The notes beneath the pieces were generated by a model, which was not told where the DNA came from, searched no databases, and was given only the letters and a program-made list of their open reading frames with translations. The translations under genes were made by a program, and so were the position numbers. Shown piece by piece: positions 23,175-34,826 of a stretch of 64,000 bases of DNA; position 1 is the stretch's first letter; every line of letters begins with the position of its first letter. The DNA comes from Patiria miniata (taxonomy: Eukaryota > Echinodermata > Asteroidea > Valvatida > Asterinidae): positions 13,971,547 to 14,035,546 of the forward strand of contig NW_024037058.1 in the NCBI RefSeq assembly GCF_015706575.1. The letters run 5' to 3'.

Positions 23175-24122
23175 CTATACGCAAAAAGTGCTTTGTATGA
23201 AATGTAAAAATTTTCATAAACGCAAGAATGCAATAGTGCCATCGAGTATATAGAGGGCGCTTCAATTTGGGAACAGGCAGGCTTTTTGTATGTACACAAA
23301 CTGAACCTGCTATAGCGCCCTCCTATTTTATCCTCTGTTTCTTGAGCAATTTGGTTGCTGACAAAAAAAATGTCAGTTATCCAAACAGGTTCCGCCGAGA
23401 TTGCATCATAAAATATCTGATTCTACGTTATAGATGGATTTCAGTTTTGGCCCGGGCACCCGCAGCTGATTATCCGCCATTACCGAAAAATCTAAGAGCG
23501 TGAATGGTCTTCTAATGATACCTAACCCTCGAAACATGGGTTTATACACCTTGCTTGTGTAGTTATGTGCTACATTGGCCGAGATATGCCCCCAAAAAAT
23601 GAGGTTTGGTATTAGCGGCACTAATTTGCCTTTTCCTATGCCACAGACACAATGTGGTCACTTCCAAAATAGTTAAATAGTTTTATTGTGATGTCTGACC
23701 TTGAAAAAATGGGTTGAGACACCTAATTTGTTCAGTTATATGCAAAATTGGCTAAGATATAGTGAAAAATAGATTTTTCGGTAATGGCGGCACTAATTTG
23801 CATAAAAACAGTACATAGCAAATCGTTTTCTACGCATTTTTTTCTAATCTAGAGACGTTGATTAGAAGTTCCGAGGGTGCACAATAGCCCCTTCTTCCCA
23901 CCGTACTAATTATGCGATTGGAACTGACCCGGACTCCAAAAGGACGGGAAAAGGCCTTTTTACCTTAACCAACATTTGTGCTCGGAATTCACCGCATAAA
24001 CAATATATATATTGGTGTTTATAAAAAAAAAGGTAATCCAACAATGTATGAGTGCATGCACTTTGTATTGTGTAGTTGTATCAGAGAGGGTAGAATTTAT
24101 CATCTTTCAAAGAAAAAATTCA
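23175..24122. other. Upstream region of the SLCO gene with a short inverted/tandem repeat
   Basis: Presumed 5' flank. GCCATTACCGAAAAATCTAA (23478-23497) is inverted at about 23770, and two related 110-120-base units ending GCGGCACTAATTTGC lie at about 23515-23625 and 23690-23812. TATAGAGGGCGCT and TATAGCGCCCTCC at about 23251-23320 form a small inverted pair, probably a MITE remnant. No core promoter can be assigned. Confidence 0.45.
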
Positions 24123-24130
24123 CCCAAGGT

Positions 24131-25054
24131 TAGCATTGGAGTACTCGTATACTTGTACTCGTATTCGAGTACAACTCGAGCCGCAATCAAGTACTCGGCC
24201 CGTACTCGACTATCAGTACTCGAAAATTATTGGGACTCGGCCCGTACTCGATTCTTTAAACTTGGAAGTTACAAATCGAGTACATTTCTTTTTTATCGAT
24301 TCCATTGCAACCTGGAACCTAAGTCGATATCAGTGAGATCATTTCGAGATTTTTTCCAAGCAAAATCCTTGTCCCAGCGCTTCATTGGCGCGTTAATAAG
24401 AGCCAGCTAGGCATATGCTTCTTATGTTCGCTCGGAATACCACTGAGACCATTTTAGTAACTTTTCCCAAGCTAGGATTTTGCTTGGAACAACCCCGAAA
24501 AGGTCTCTCCGTGCAGCGCCGAGTGAACATAAGAAGCATGGACTTGGCTGTCTCCGGATTCTTGTCCTTTACCGGTACGAAGGGAAATCTTTGGAATTTT
24601 ACACAAATAATATTTTGCGTGATAGGAACGCCTTGCCTTTTCACGTGCGTGTCATATGTTTGTGCACTGCTTACTGTAAATCATCCAAGCCGTGGTCTCT
24701 TTTGTGACTACTGTGGTCAGAAATGTGTGCACTGTGTGCAAACAAGTTGTTTTTCTCCAAGCATTATGCTTTTTGTATGGTTATGGTTGAACCATTGAAC
24801 TACGGTGTCGTTCCTTTCACCCAATTTTTTGGGACAGCCAAAAAGTTGGTGGTGTTACATTTTGGTCAAGAAAATTGGGTTGTGTGGACTTAGGTACTCG
24901 GACTCGGCCAAGTACTCAACCTTGAATTCGAATGTACTCGGACTCGGTGCTTTGGACTCGGACTCGTCACAGTACTTGGACTCGGCCCAGGAATCGGCCC
25001 TTAAAGTACTCGGAGTACTCGTTACTCGGTTCTGAGGACTCGACTTCAACACTG
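24131..25054. mobile_element. hAT-like non-autonomous element with CTCGGACTCG subterminal repeats
   Basis: Flanked by 8-base CCCAAGGT (24123-24130) and CCCAAAGT (25055-25062), one mismatch. Ends are TAGCATTGGAGTACTCG and, reverse-complemented, CAGTGTTGAAGTCGAGTCC. Both subterminal zones are packed with TACTCGGACTCG-type repeats (24136-24260 and 24894-25040). 8-base duplications and short subterminal repeats are hAT hallmarks. No transposase is seen in the 924 bases. Confidence 0.8.
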
Positions 25055-25062
25055 CCCAAAGT

Positions 25063-27564
25063 ACTATTCAGTGGGGAATCTTACGGGGTTGGGGTTCTAA
25101 TCTCCCCGCCACGACCCCCTTTAACCGCCGTTATAATACTAGTAAAATGGGGCCAAATTGGAATGCTAACGTTCATAATTCATTCTCATAATGCCTTAGA
25201 ATGCAGGATAAAGCATCGTAGGTTTCAATCGTTTTCACTCCCCACCCCGTCGTATCATGCATCCCCCCTTCATAAAAGCTAGATCCGCTCATATTCTTGC
25301 TGTTCGCGTGGGAAAATGTCCATACTCGGCCACAACTTTACCTGCCGCTAAACACATCAGTTTTCACCTTACCTTGTGATTTCACCCAAGAGGAATCCAG
25401 GAAGCTGTGTAAATGCGAAAAAAAAATTAGGCAAAATGTGTTTTTAGAGCCCATTTTGGATGCACACGTCGTGCAGAACTAAGTTGAAGCAGCCGGTCAA
25501 AACTGATTAAGTGGCTGACAGACAGCGGTACGTCATACGCATGACATCGACAACCATGACGTCGCATGAGCCGGCCAATGATAGTGCAAACGTCATTATG
25601 AATATTTATTTTCTCATGAATATTTAGTTTATTTCAATGGCTACTTCAAATACGTCTAAAGAATGATTATCGCAACAGCGATCGTGCGCGGCAAAGCGGT
25701 TAAGAGTCTCGTGTTGCAAGCAAGAGTCCGAGGTTCGAATCTCGATGAAGTAAGTGACTGATAATAAATAGAAATAAGGAAAGGAGAGGGTGAGAGTAGA
25801 GGAGGGAATGTGGAGGGAATAACCTTAAAGTATACAACTTTTGGCGCTTGAAAATTAATTGAAAAAAAGTTGTGGCCGAGTACGGAAATTGTTCCCTTTT
25901 TTATAACAAATACACACAAGGGAATCAACTTTAGTATACTACCTTACTACTGGCGAATACGAAGGGAATTCGGATTCCTGGTTGGAAACTTCAATGAAGT
26001 CGAATCGAGATAACTTCTGCCCAGTGGAGGAAAGCATGCACCTTCTACTGAATACTGAGCTTAAATGAAGTGCATGGCTATGGTAAAAGATTGCAAGGTC
26101 ATGGAGCAACAAAAGGGGTATATAGGTCCCGCGCCCCTGAAGGTCTTTTAAACCTCACAATTCCAATCCCACTCAGTAGTGGGTCTACGAAAAAAACTAA
26201 TTAACAATAGAAGCATTTTATTTTCCAGCGACGGCAAAAAGGAATTTGTAGAATGCAATGTGCTCTTTCGTGTGAACCTGAGCATTCTTGAACCGAAACA
26301 TTTCTAGTGTGGGCCCAGAGGTATATCCTTACAGTTTTTAAGCCTGTTTACCTTAACACCTTTGTAAGGCTTTGCAAAGCAATTGGCAATTCATCGAGGA
26401 AACTTCAATCTCCAAGAAAAACAACCTATTCCCTTGGGTAATTACTTACAAAAGGCGTATTACCTATTCAATGTGTCAGACAATAGCCAGTGAGCTGGAG
26501 GGCATGCACTTTTTGGTTCAATCTTTAAAAATTCAGGATCACATAGGAAAACAAGTTCAAAACCACTTGAGGACATTTTATTTTCAGCCTTTTAAGCGCA
26601 GGGCTGTGGTTTCAAACCATTTGGCGGGGGATTAAGCGCTCCCGAAAAAAAGTTATTTCGATGATTTCAATTTGCTAAATTAACAATCCTGCCATCATTA
26701 TGCAATCTTTAAGTGGTGCGATTTTTGTTAATCCAATGTGGGATGGCGCAACTTTTACTGTTCAAATTATATTTTTTTTTCCTTTTTTAGGGGCGGACCA
26801 TATTTTTTTATGAAAAGGGGAAACATCTGACACAAGCCCGAAACCCAACAATCTGACCCCGATCTCGGTTTAACAGACGCCACTCCCATGTAGTTTGAAT
26901 TTGACCAAATGGTGATAAAATGGGAAATCTAAAATGAACACAATAACAGAGATGTAAATGTGCGTTTGAAAATTGCATATATATCTAATAAGCGGGGTAA
27001 AAAGGAACACCATCCGATCTATGTAGATCCGTTTTACCCCGATGATTCCCAGGTAAATACACAGCCATAGAACAGGACCAACAGAACGTATCATTTTCAA
27101 TTTACCCATCCGTATAAACGCCCCGAAATAGCCATAAAACTATTTCTACAACCATTTTTCAAAGACCCAAACCGATTGACATAACATCAGATCACAAGGG
27201 TCCAAAAGCTTTTAAAAGGATTATTTTCGACGTTGAGCACGCATGGTCCAGTCAATACCGGCTGCGACATCATCTACAGCATTACACAACACCATGTTCA
27301 GTATGCACATTAATATTGACTGCTTCGAGTAGTCCGTTTTACCCCACTTCGGCTTTCCTACCAATAAACCACCATTGCAAAGAAAACATGCCAGCCAGCC
27401 AGTACGTGATTTGCATAAAATAGTGGCCACATGAGGTCGCTGTTCGCGCTGTATTTTTGATTCACTGCAAAACGAGGATATGCCACCGATCGTTTACCGC
27501 GTACGGACGAATAATGACGAACGCATTAACTAAGGCTACCTGTATACATGATAAAGGACAGTAT
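25063..27564. other. Intergenic, mostly featureless
   Basis: Apart from the tRNA-like fragment at 25690-25745 I see no gene or clear element. Confidence 0.4.
25690..25745 (+). pseudogene. tRNA-like fragment (SINE head or tRNA pseudogene)
   Basis: GCAAAGCGGTTAAGAG resembles an A box and GAGGTTCGAATCTC a B box with 40-odd bases between, Leu/Ser-tRNA style. The acceptor arm does not pair and no CCA-proximal stem is evident, so it is not a functional tRNA. Confidence 0.5.
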
Positions 27565-27568
27565 ACAA

Positions 27569-28026
27569 GGGTGCATACCTGCAAATAAACTCCCATAGAC
27601 ACTAGTGCTAAATGCCCGTACTTCAAAATTCTTTTAAAAATACTCAAAACTCTCACAGGTATTCAAGCTGCACAGAAAAATGATGATCAATGTGTCATCT
27701 TTCAATTTCTTTTCAATTTATGGTGGGTTGACCATTGACTTTTCGAGATATTTTCACGCAAAGAAGACGACCCCTATTTTCCCCAAAGCGGAAAAGTAGC
27801 CATCTTGAAAAACGATCCCTCCACAACATGGCAAAATAGCGCCACTTTCGAGCCCAATAGCATCCAAAATGCTCAGAATTGGAAGCCCCAAGTCCGGGCC
27901 AGAGGTTCACTACCATATCTCTTCAATTCCCCAATTTTACGGCGCTCAGAACTCTCTAATATAGAATATTTTGAGGGTATAACTTTTATTCATGAGCTTG
28001 GCGGATCGATTTACCGGTGTGTACCC
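27569..28026. mobile_element. L element, copy 1 (458 bases)
   Basis: Ends GGGTGCATACCTGCAAAT and, reverse-complemented, GGGTACACACCGGTAAAT: imperfect terminal inverted repeats of about 25 bases. 4-base target duplications, no transposase. Superfamily unassigned; 4-base duplicators such as Sola, Chapaev or Academ are options. Confidence 0.8.
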
Positions 28027-28450
28027 TATAATAGCAGGCAACTTTTAAATTTTAACACAAAATCACATTCAGGACAAGCAGAATATCTCCAAAGTCAATA
28101 TTTTGAAAAAAAAAATGAAAGAAAAATATTATCCGAGGTCGATATTAAGCCCGAAAATAGTGATTGTTTTGCCCCTGCTAAGCTGTAGAGCGCCCCCAGC
28201 GACAATAAATTGAGTTCCAGCTACTTTAAAGCTCAAAATGCCCCCCCCCCCCCCCTTTTCAACTATCAATTGTTGTAATCGGGTGATAGCCTACTGCTCC
28301 CTTATGATTTGGAAGCATCCGTTACGGAAAAAAACCCTTGTTGATACCTTTAAAACACTTTTTCCCCCTCCCCGTAGGTTCCGCCCACTGAAAAGACCAC
28401 TGCCGCGGCACAGCGCATGCGCGAAACGGCCATCTTTGTGATTCTTTATA

Positions 28451-28908
28451 GGGTGCATACCTGCAAATAAACTCCCATAGATACTAGTGCTAAATGCCCG
28501 GACTTCAAAATTCTTTTAAAAATACTCAAAACTCTCACAGGTATTCAAGCTGCACAGAAAAATGATGATCAATGTGTCATCTTTCAATTTCTTTTCAATT
28601 TATGGTGGGTTGACCATTGACTTTTCGAGATATTTTCACGCAAAGAAGACGACCCCTATTTTCCCCAAAGCGGAAAAGTAGCCATCTTGAAAAACGATCC
28701 CTCCACAACATGGCAAAATAGCGCCACTTTCGAGCCCAATAGCATCCAAAATGCTCAGAATTGGAAGCCCCAAGTCCGGGCCAGAGGTTCACTACCATAT
28801 CTCTTCAATTCCCCAATTTTACGGCGCTCAGAACTCTCTAATATAGAATATTTTGAGGGTATAACTTTTATTCATGAGCTTGGCGGATCGATTTACCGGT
28901 GTGTACCC
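28451..28908. mobile_element. L element, copy 2
   Basis: Identical length to copies 1 and 3; flanked by TATA at 28447-28450 and 28909-28912. The uninterrupted S-S junction (TTCTTTATAATAGCAGG) shows the pre-insertion site. Confidence 0.85.
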
Positions 28909-30164
28909 TATAATAGCAGGCAACTTTTAAATTTTAACACAAAATCACATTCAGGACAAGCAGAATATCTCCAAAGTCAATATTTTGAAAAAAAAAATGA
29001 AAGAAAAATATTATCCGAGGTCGATATTAAGCCCGAAAATAGTGATTGTTTTGCCCCTGCTAAGCTGTAGAGCGCCCCCAGCGACAATAAATTGAGTTCC
29101 AGCTACTTTAAAGCTCAAAATGCCCCCCCCCCCCTTTTCAACTATCAATTGTTGTAATCGGGTGATAGCCTACTGCTCCCTTATGATTTGGAAGCATCCG
29201 TTACGGAAAAAAACCCTTGTTGATACCTTTAAAACACTTTTTCCCCCTCCCCGTAGGTTCCGCCCACTGAAAAGACCACTGCCGCGGCACAGCGCATGCG
29301 CGAAACGGCCATCTTTGTGATTCTTTATAATAGCAGGCAACTTTTAAATTTTAACACAAAATCACATTCAGGACAAGCAGAATATCTCCAAAGTCAATAT
29401 TTTGGAAAAAAAAATGAAAGAAAAATATTATCCGAGGTCGATATTAAGCCCGAAAATAGTGATTGTTTTGCCCCTGCTAAGCTGTAGAGCGCCCCCAGCG
29501 ACAATAAATTGAGTTCCAGCTACTTTAAAGCTCAAAATGCCCCCCCCCCCCTTTTCAACTATCAATTGTTGTAATCGGGTGATAGCCTACTGCTCCCTTA
29601 TGATTTGGAAGCATCCGTTACGGAAAAAAACCCTTGTTGATACCTTTAAAACACTTTTTCCCCCTCCCCGTAGGTTCCGCCCACTGAAAAGACCACTGCC
29701 GCGGCACAGCGCATGCGCGAAACGGCCATCTTTGTGATTCTTTATAATAGCAGGCAACTTTTAAATTTTAACACAAAATCACATTCAGGACAAGCAGAAT
29801 ATCTCCAAAGTCAATATTTTGGAAAAAAAAATGAAAGAAAAATATTATCCGAGGTCGATATTAAGCCCGAAAATAGTGATTGTTTTGCCCCTGCTAAGCT
29901 GTAGAGCGCCCCCAGCGACAATAAATTGAGTTCCAGCTACTTTAAAGCTCAAAATGCCCCCCCCCCCCCTTTTCAACTATCAATTGTTGTAATCGGGTGA
30001 TAGCCTACTGCTCCCTTATGATTTGGAAGCATCCGTTACGGAAAAAAACCCTTGTTGATACCTTTAAAACACTTTTTCCCCCTCCCCGTAGGTTCCGCCC
30101 ACTGAAAAGACCACTGCCGCGGCACAGCGCATGCGCGAAACGGCCATCTTTGTGATTCTTTATA

Positions 30165-30622
30165 GGGTGCATACCTGCAAATAAACTCCCATAGACACTA
30201 GTGCTAAATGCCCGTACTTCAAAATTCTTTTAAAAATACTCAAAACTCTCACAGGTATTCAAGCTGCACAGAAAAATGATGATCAATGTGTCATCTTTCA
30301 ATTTCTTTTCAATTTATGGTGGGTTGACCATTGACTTTTCGAGATATTTTCACGCAAAGAAGACGACCCCTATTTTACCCAAAGCGGAAAAGTAGCCATC
30401 TTGAAAAACGATCCCTCCACAACATGGCAAAATAGCGCCACTTTCGAGCCCAATAGCATCCAAAATGCTCAGAATTGGAAGCCCCAAGTCCGGGCCAGAG
30501 GTTCACTACCATATCTCTTCAATTCCCCAATTTTACGGCGCTCAGAACTCTCTAATATAGAATATTTTGAGGGTATAACTTTTATTCATGAGCTTGGCGG
30601 ATCGATTTACCGGTGTGTACCC
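30165..30622. mobile_element. L element, copy 3
   Basis: Left flank TATA (30161-30164), right flank ACAA (30623-30626), matching the ACAA left of copy 1. It shares more single-base variants with copy 1 than with copy 2. Confidence 0.85.
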
Positions 30623-30626
30623 ACAA

Positions 30627-31667
30627 GAGCGCCCAAGCCAACTAGCACAAACACGCGTAGTTTTATAAAATACATGTACTTGTATACGTAAAGTTGCCAT
30701 CATAAACAGCGCCACCTAGTGTCAAATGAATTTCAAAGTTTTTTAGATTTTTCTGTTAACCATACCATCGTCGAGGACACAAAAATATTAACGAAGCCAA
30801 GGCTTAGTTTGATTCCGAGTCATGGGCTCTTGGGTCTTACAAAAGTATTCATTCGAGGTATTTGAAACTAAAAAATGGTGAACGCCCATTAGTGCATCAT
30901 AACACCAGCTATAAATCCACCCACACACAGCCAGGTCGATCACACTTTGCATTAAAAAAAATTTACAAAGAAATCCACTCGATTTCTCTATGCTCCTCTA
31001 ACTGAATTGAATGTTTGCATTGAAAAACAATTACTGGAAATTAATTGTATTTTGACCTTTCCCTCAAAAAAAAACAATAGATCCCTCAGGACCCGCCCGC
31101 TCGGCCTTATTTTCATCTCTAGGGTTTTATACTTCCCTCCAAAACTCATTTCGCTGTGGCTGTCTCGATTGCCTGATTGACCTATTAATTACGCCCGGCA
31201 AGGTGCATGGGCAATAAAGGTCTTATCGAAACGAATTAGGATTGATTTATTCGCCCCGCAAAATTAGCGTGGTTAAGATCAAATTAAAAAAAGAAGGAAT
31301 AATTTAAAAAACTACTTAAGAATTAAAAAAACCTTGGAATACAGAATTGTATGCAAACTGCAGTGTGATTTTAGTTGTAATTTACGTCATTCACAACTTT
31401 TGGGGTCTGGAAATATGTGTGCTTTGTCGGTTTTAAACACTTTGTTTCAGTTATAAAATCGTAGATATTTTCTTAGGCCTTTTAAATCAATCTTTAATTG
31501 CTTTGAGGACGAGAATTCCCAGCTTAGAGTGAATTGTTTAGACTTCATAAAGATTACACATTTTTCATAATAACAAAAACAAACACTAAAAAGGTACTTA
31601 TAGCGCCCTCTTGCGACTAATGAAAGCTCACAGATTTGGCATTTTCCTCAAAGTGCTATATTTAAGA
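30627..31667. other. Intergenic, featureless
   Basis: AT-rich; short GCGCCACCTAGTG and TAGCGCCCTCTTG motifs at about 30708 and 31598 resemble MITE ends. No gene seen. Confidence 0.4.
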
Positions 31668-31830
31668 AAAGTTCGAGAAAATATTGTTTTAAAATCATTT
31701 ACCGGTTTATGTAATCTTCGACAATATTTAATGTATAGCATGTAAGTCAACCTTTTTACTAAGATATGCTATTTGGGAAACTAACTGTTTTCATTTTTTT
31801 AGTTCATAATTTTACGAACGGTCCATAGTA

Positions 31831-32016
31831 CGCCCGGCTCATACTTCATGCGAATGCGAAGCGAATTCGACGTCACAAAGCATTCGCTGCGAAATGCGCT
31901 CGAAATGCGCTCGAGTTGAAATATGTTCAACTTTTACGAATTCGCAGCGCGAATACTTGCCACGACGTTACAAATTCGCGTTCGCTTTCGCTTTCGCGCC
32001 GAGTATGAACCGGGCT
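31831..32016. mobile_element. Palindromic MITE, family M1, copy b
   Basis: CGCCCGGCTCATACTTC ... GAGTATGAACCGGGCT, flanked by AGTA on both sides (31827-31830, 32017-32020). Confidence 0.85.
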
Positions 32017-32363
32017 AGTAATAGGCTATTGACCCACGCCATTTGCGAGTAAGCCACGCAGTTGGACAAAGTGCATGCAGTTTGACAAAGTGCGATTGAC
32101 ACCGTCTGTCAACATGGTTGAATAGTCAGTAGAATTAGAGGTATGCTTTTATGATGGCTAAAGGCGTGCCAACGTGTCTATAGCGACTTGATTTCGAAGA
32201 GAATAGGAAGCATATGTAAACAGAAGAAGAAAAACATGTTATAAAAACTATATAGACGGACAGGAAAAAAACCTCGAAGAATGCGAATGCTCATTATAGT
32301 GCTCACTGCAATTCCATGCACCATATACTGTGTGTGTGTACGTGTCTGTAAGCACACGCATAC

Positions 32364-32472
32364 GCAGTGGCGTAGCCACGGGGGGGAGGGGGGGGCGACA
32401 GCCCCCCGTAAAACCTTGTCGCCCCCCCCCCAGTCGCCCCCCACTGAAATTTTGAGTTTTTAAAAAAATTAT
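32364..32472 (+). mobile_element. G/C-run element with GTGGCGTAGCCAC end, plus orientation
   Basis: Same dispersed repeat as 17322-17443, opposite orientation. It is absent from the sister duplication unit at the matching position (about 35250), so it arrived, or its surroundings were rearranged, after the duplication. Confidence 0.65.
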
Positions 32473-33849
32473 CATTGATCTACATGACGCCCCCCCCCAT
32501 GAAATGTTCCAGCCCCCCCCCCCCAGCTTCCCCCCAGAAAGATGATAAGTTCTACTTCGAGGGTTTGCACATTCATTATAGGACATGCACGATTCAAATA
32601 AATCAAGTATATCACAATGATACATTTTATTTCAATACACAGTTGACCTAGCTGAGTGTATTAGTCGTTAAAACGTCGCCAGATCTGCAAACATGCTCCG
32701 ACGTATTGAGAAGAACTCCCCATGTAACAGAATGATTGCATCCTCATTTGCATAGCGGTGCGCGATTGGATCTCACCGCAAAAATACACTGCATATGTTT
32801 TGCGCTGCACGCATATATGAATAACGGTGCAAGAACTTAATCGTTAAGTCGTTAGATTTGTCGCAACCGCAACTTGTATTGAACCCACAGCTAGACATAA
32901 TTAAACGCAACCCGGTCGATTACGTCCTAGTCTTATACCAGCCGTGCCAAATGAGTTCGACTGAAGTTCAGGGACAAAATAAGACTATCTAACGACTTGT
33001 CATCAAGCCTAACGTACGCTGTAAGGTTTCATATTTTCATGATTCTTAACCAATCAGACTGCTCGGTAAAAATCTGGTAGCAATTCCCATGGGTTGTGTA
33101 CTAAGCCGAGAAAAAAAGTATTCAAGTCGACAACAAACTATTCAAATTGGAGGTCGATTTACTCTCACATTGGTGTCGAGGATATACAAACATCCCCGCA
33201 TGTACGTGCCATACCGCACGCTCTACATTGTAAAGTGAACCATTGGACGCTATCTGTCCGTATAGCGGCACGGCCCCCGATGTTCGGCGGGCGAACAAAA
33301 CCCGGCAAATTACCGACATGGTTTCAAGTGTACGGCATATCCTTGTACACATACGTATGTGCTCACGTGATTAGTTTATATCACCGATTCTTGCGCGCTC
33401 GGATGTCAGCAAAAATCAGTGACTCAAAACACTGCAACGCTGGCGGAGATCAACAACGAGTAGTGGAACGGGCTAGCTCAGAGCTAAATCTCGCATTCCC
33501 TTTTACCAACTGTTTCGACTGGTATTTTGCTCTTCTGGTTCAAATTCCAGAGCATATTCTAGGCTGCCACAGAAGATCATTCTAATTACTTCGAGGGTTG
33601 GCACTTTGTGTTGTTTAACATTACAAAAACATTATAGGACATGAACGATTCAAATAAATCAAGTATATCACAATTTATTTCAATACACAGTTCGAGAAAA
33701 TATTGTTTTAAAATCATTTACCGGTTTATGTAATCTTCGACAATATTTAATGTATAGCATGCAAGTCAACCTTTTTACTAAGATATGCTATTTGGGAAAC
33801 TACCTGTTTTCATTTTTTTAGTTCATAATTCTACGAACGGTCCATAGTA

Positions 33850-34659
33850 CGCCCGGCTCAAGCTCGGTTCATACTCTGCGCGAAAGCGAACGCGAATTTG
33901 TGACGTCGTGGCAAGTATTCGCGCTGCGAATTCGTAAAAGTTGAACATCTTTCAACTCGGGCGAATTTGGCAGCGAATGTTTTATGACGTCAAATTCGCT
34001 TTGCATTCGCTTTCGCATGAAGTGAGGGCCCTGTCACACTTCTGCGTATCCTAATTCCTTATGAGTTGCGCATTGACTTTTTTTCATACGCAGTCGTACG
34101 CACAATACGCACATCATATGCATCTCTATCGTTTTATGTAAGTTTTATTTACGCAGGCATACGCATGGTACGGCCCAGTACGCTGGATAGTTTTGGGCAT
34201 GCACAAAACTACGCTGCGTACGTTGTTACGCAGGTCATAAGTTATAAATACGCAGCGCATCGGTCGAGCGCGGTACGAGTACGCTATGTGTTCGTGAGGG
34301 ATAAGCCGTTTATACGCGGCAATACGCTGACCTCCTATATTGGACGTATACATAGCGACGTATTGCACGAATTAGTACCGCTCGTCCTGCGAGCGGGCAG
34401 CGCATTGTACTTATTCGTAACTTATGAGAAACGCACAGATGGCGAACTTGCGCACTGCATACGCAACTCATACGCATTTCATACGCAGTGGATGCGCTGA
34501 ATTCGTTACTTGTTCGCTAGATGTGCGTCGCACATATGTCAAAGTAATCAAAAAATTGCGACGTTTTTGATCGTACGGCTGCGTATTGAAAATTGTTGAT
34601 AAAGAACTCATAAGGAATTGGGATACGCAAAAGTGTGACAGGGGCTTGAGAACCGGGCT
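33850..34659. mobile_element. Palindromic MITE, family M1, copy c, interrupted by another MITE
   Basis: Left end CGCCCGGCTCAAGCTCGGTTC, interior GCGAAAGCGAACGCG ... CGCTTTCGCATGAAG, then interrupted at 34023; the last bases AACCGGGCTT resume at 34651. Confidence 0.8.
34027..34646. mobile_element. MITE M2 nested in M1 copy c, TGAG target duplication
   Basis: Terminal inverted repeats of about 40 bases: GGCCCTGTCACACTTCTGCG at the left, and the right end reverse-complemented reads AGCCCCTGTCACACTTTTGC. TGAG lies on both sides (34023-34026, 34647-34650). The interior is packed with TACGCA-type motifs on both strands. 620 bases; the long open frame inside is a by-product of these repeats. Confidence 0.85.
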
Positions 34660-34826
34660 TCATACTTCATGCGAATGCGAAGCGAATTCCACGTCACAAA
34701 GCATTCGCTGCGAAATGCGCTTGAGTTGAAATATGTTCGACTTTTACGAATTCGCAGCGCGAATACTTGCCACGACGTCACAAATTCGCGTTCGCTTTCG
34801 CTTTCGCGCCGAGTATGAACCGGGCT
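34651..34826. mobile_element. Palindromic MITE, family M1, copy d (abuts copy c)
   Basis: Its left end is fused with the right end of copy c (AACCGGGCTTCATACTTC); the right end is GAGTATGAACCGGGCT. Very similar to copy b, as expected from the segmental duplication. Confidence 0.8.

Larger units (their letters stand above)
27569..30622. repeat. Composite repeat block L-S-L-S-S-S-L flanked by ACAA
   Basis: Three 458-base L units (27569, 28451, 30165) and four S units of about 417-420 bases (28031, 28913, 29330, 29747). Outer flanks carry ACAA on both sides (27565-27568 and 30623-30626). Inner L units sit between TATA duplications within S-S junction sequence. Copies differ by under about 1%. 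S1 and S2 share one single-base variant in an A-run, S3 and S4 another, which shows the order of duplication. Poly-C runs inside S vary in length. Confidence 0.9.
31668..33689 (+). repeat. Segmental duplication unit A (copy of the GPCR upstream region)
   Basis: 31668-31850 matches 33690-33860; 32018-32365 matches 34828-35250; 32553-33535 matches 35573-36566; and 33536-33689 again matches 35519-35685. Identity over the best part is about 98%. Similarity to the receptor side stops at about 33535, before any receptor codon. The join ACACAG|TTCGAG at about 33689 is a duplication junction. Confidence 0.85.

Noticed and set aside
25690-25745. Functional tRNA gene
   Set aside because: A- and B-box-like motifs are present but the acceptor arm does not pair.
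27805-28188. 127-residue frame repeated at 28687-29070
   Set aside because: It spans an L-S boundary, so it exists only through the arrangement of repeats; no known domain.
27569-30622. CRISPR-like or satellite array
   Set aside because: Repeat units are 417-458 bases with no spacers; two unit types with target duplications indicate transposon-derived DNA.
33094-33585. 163-residue frame also present (173 residues) at 36123-36644
   Set aside because: The frame is shared because the DNA was duplicated. Differences between copies are mostly residue-changing, include in-frame length change, and the second frame overlaps the receptor start in another frame.
34066-34500. 144-residue open frame
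   Set aside because: Created by the TACGCA-rich interior of MITE M2; both strands are open because of the repeat motif.
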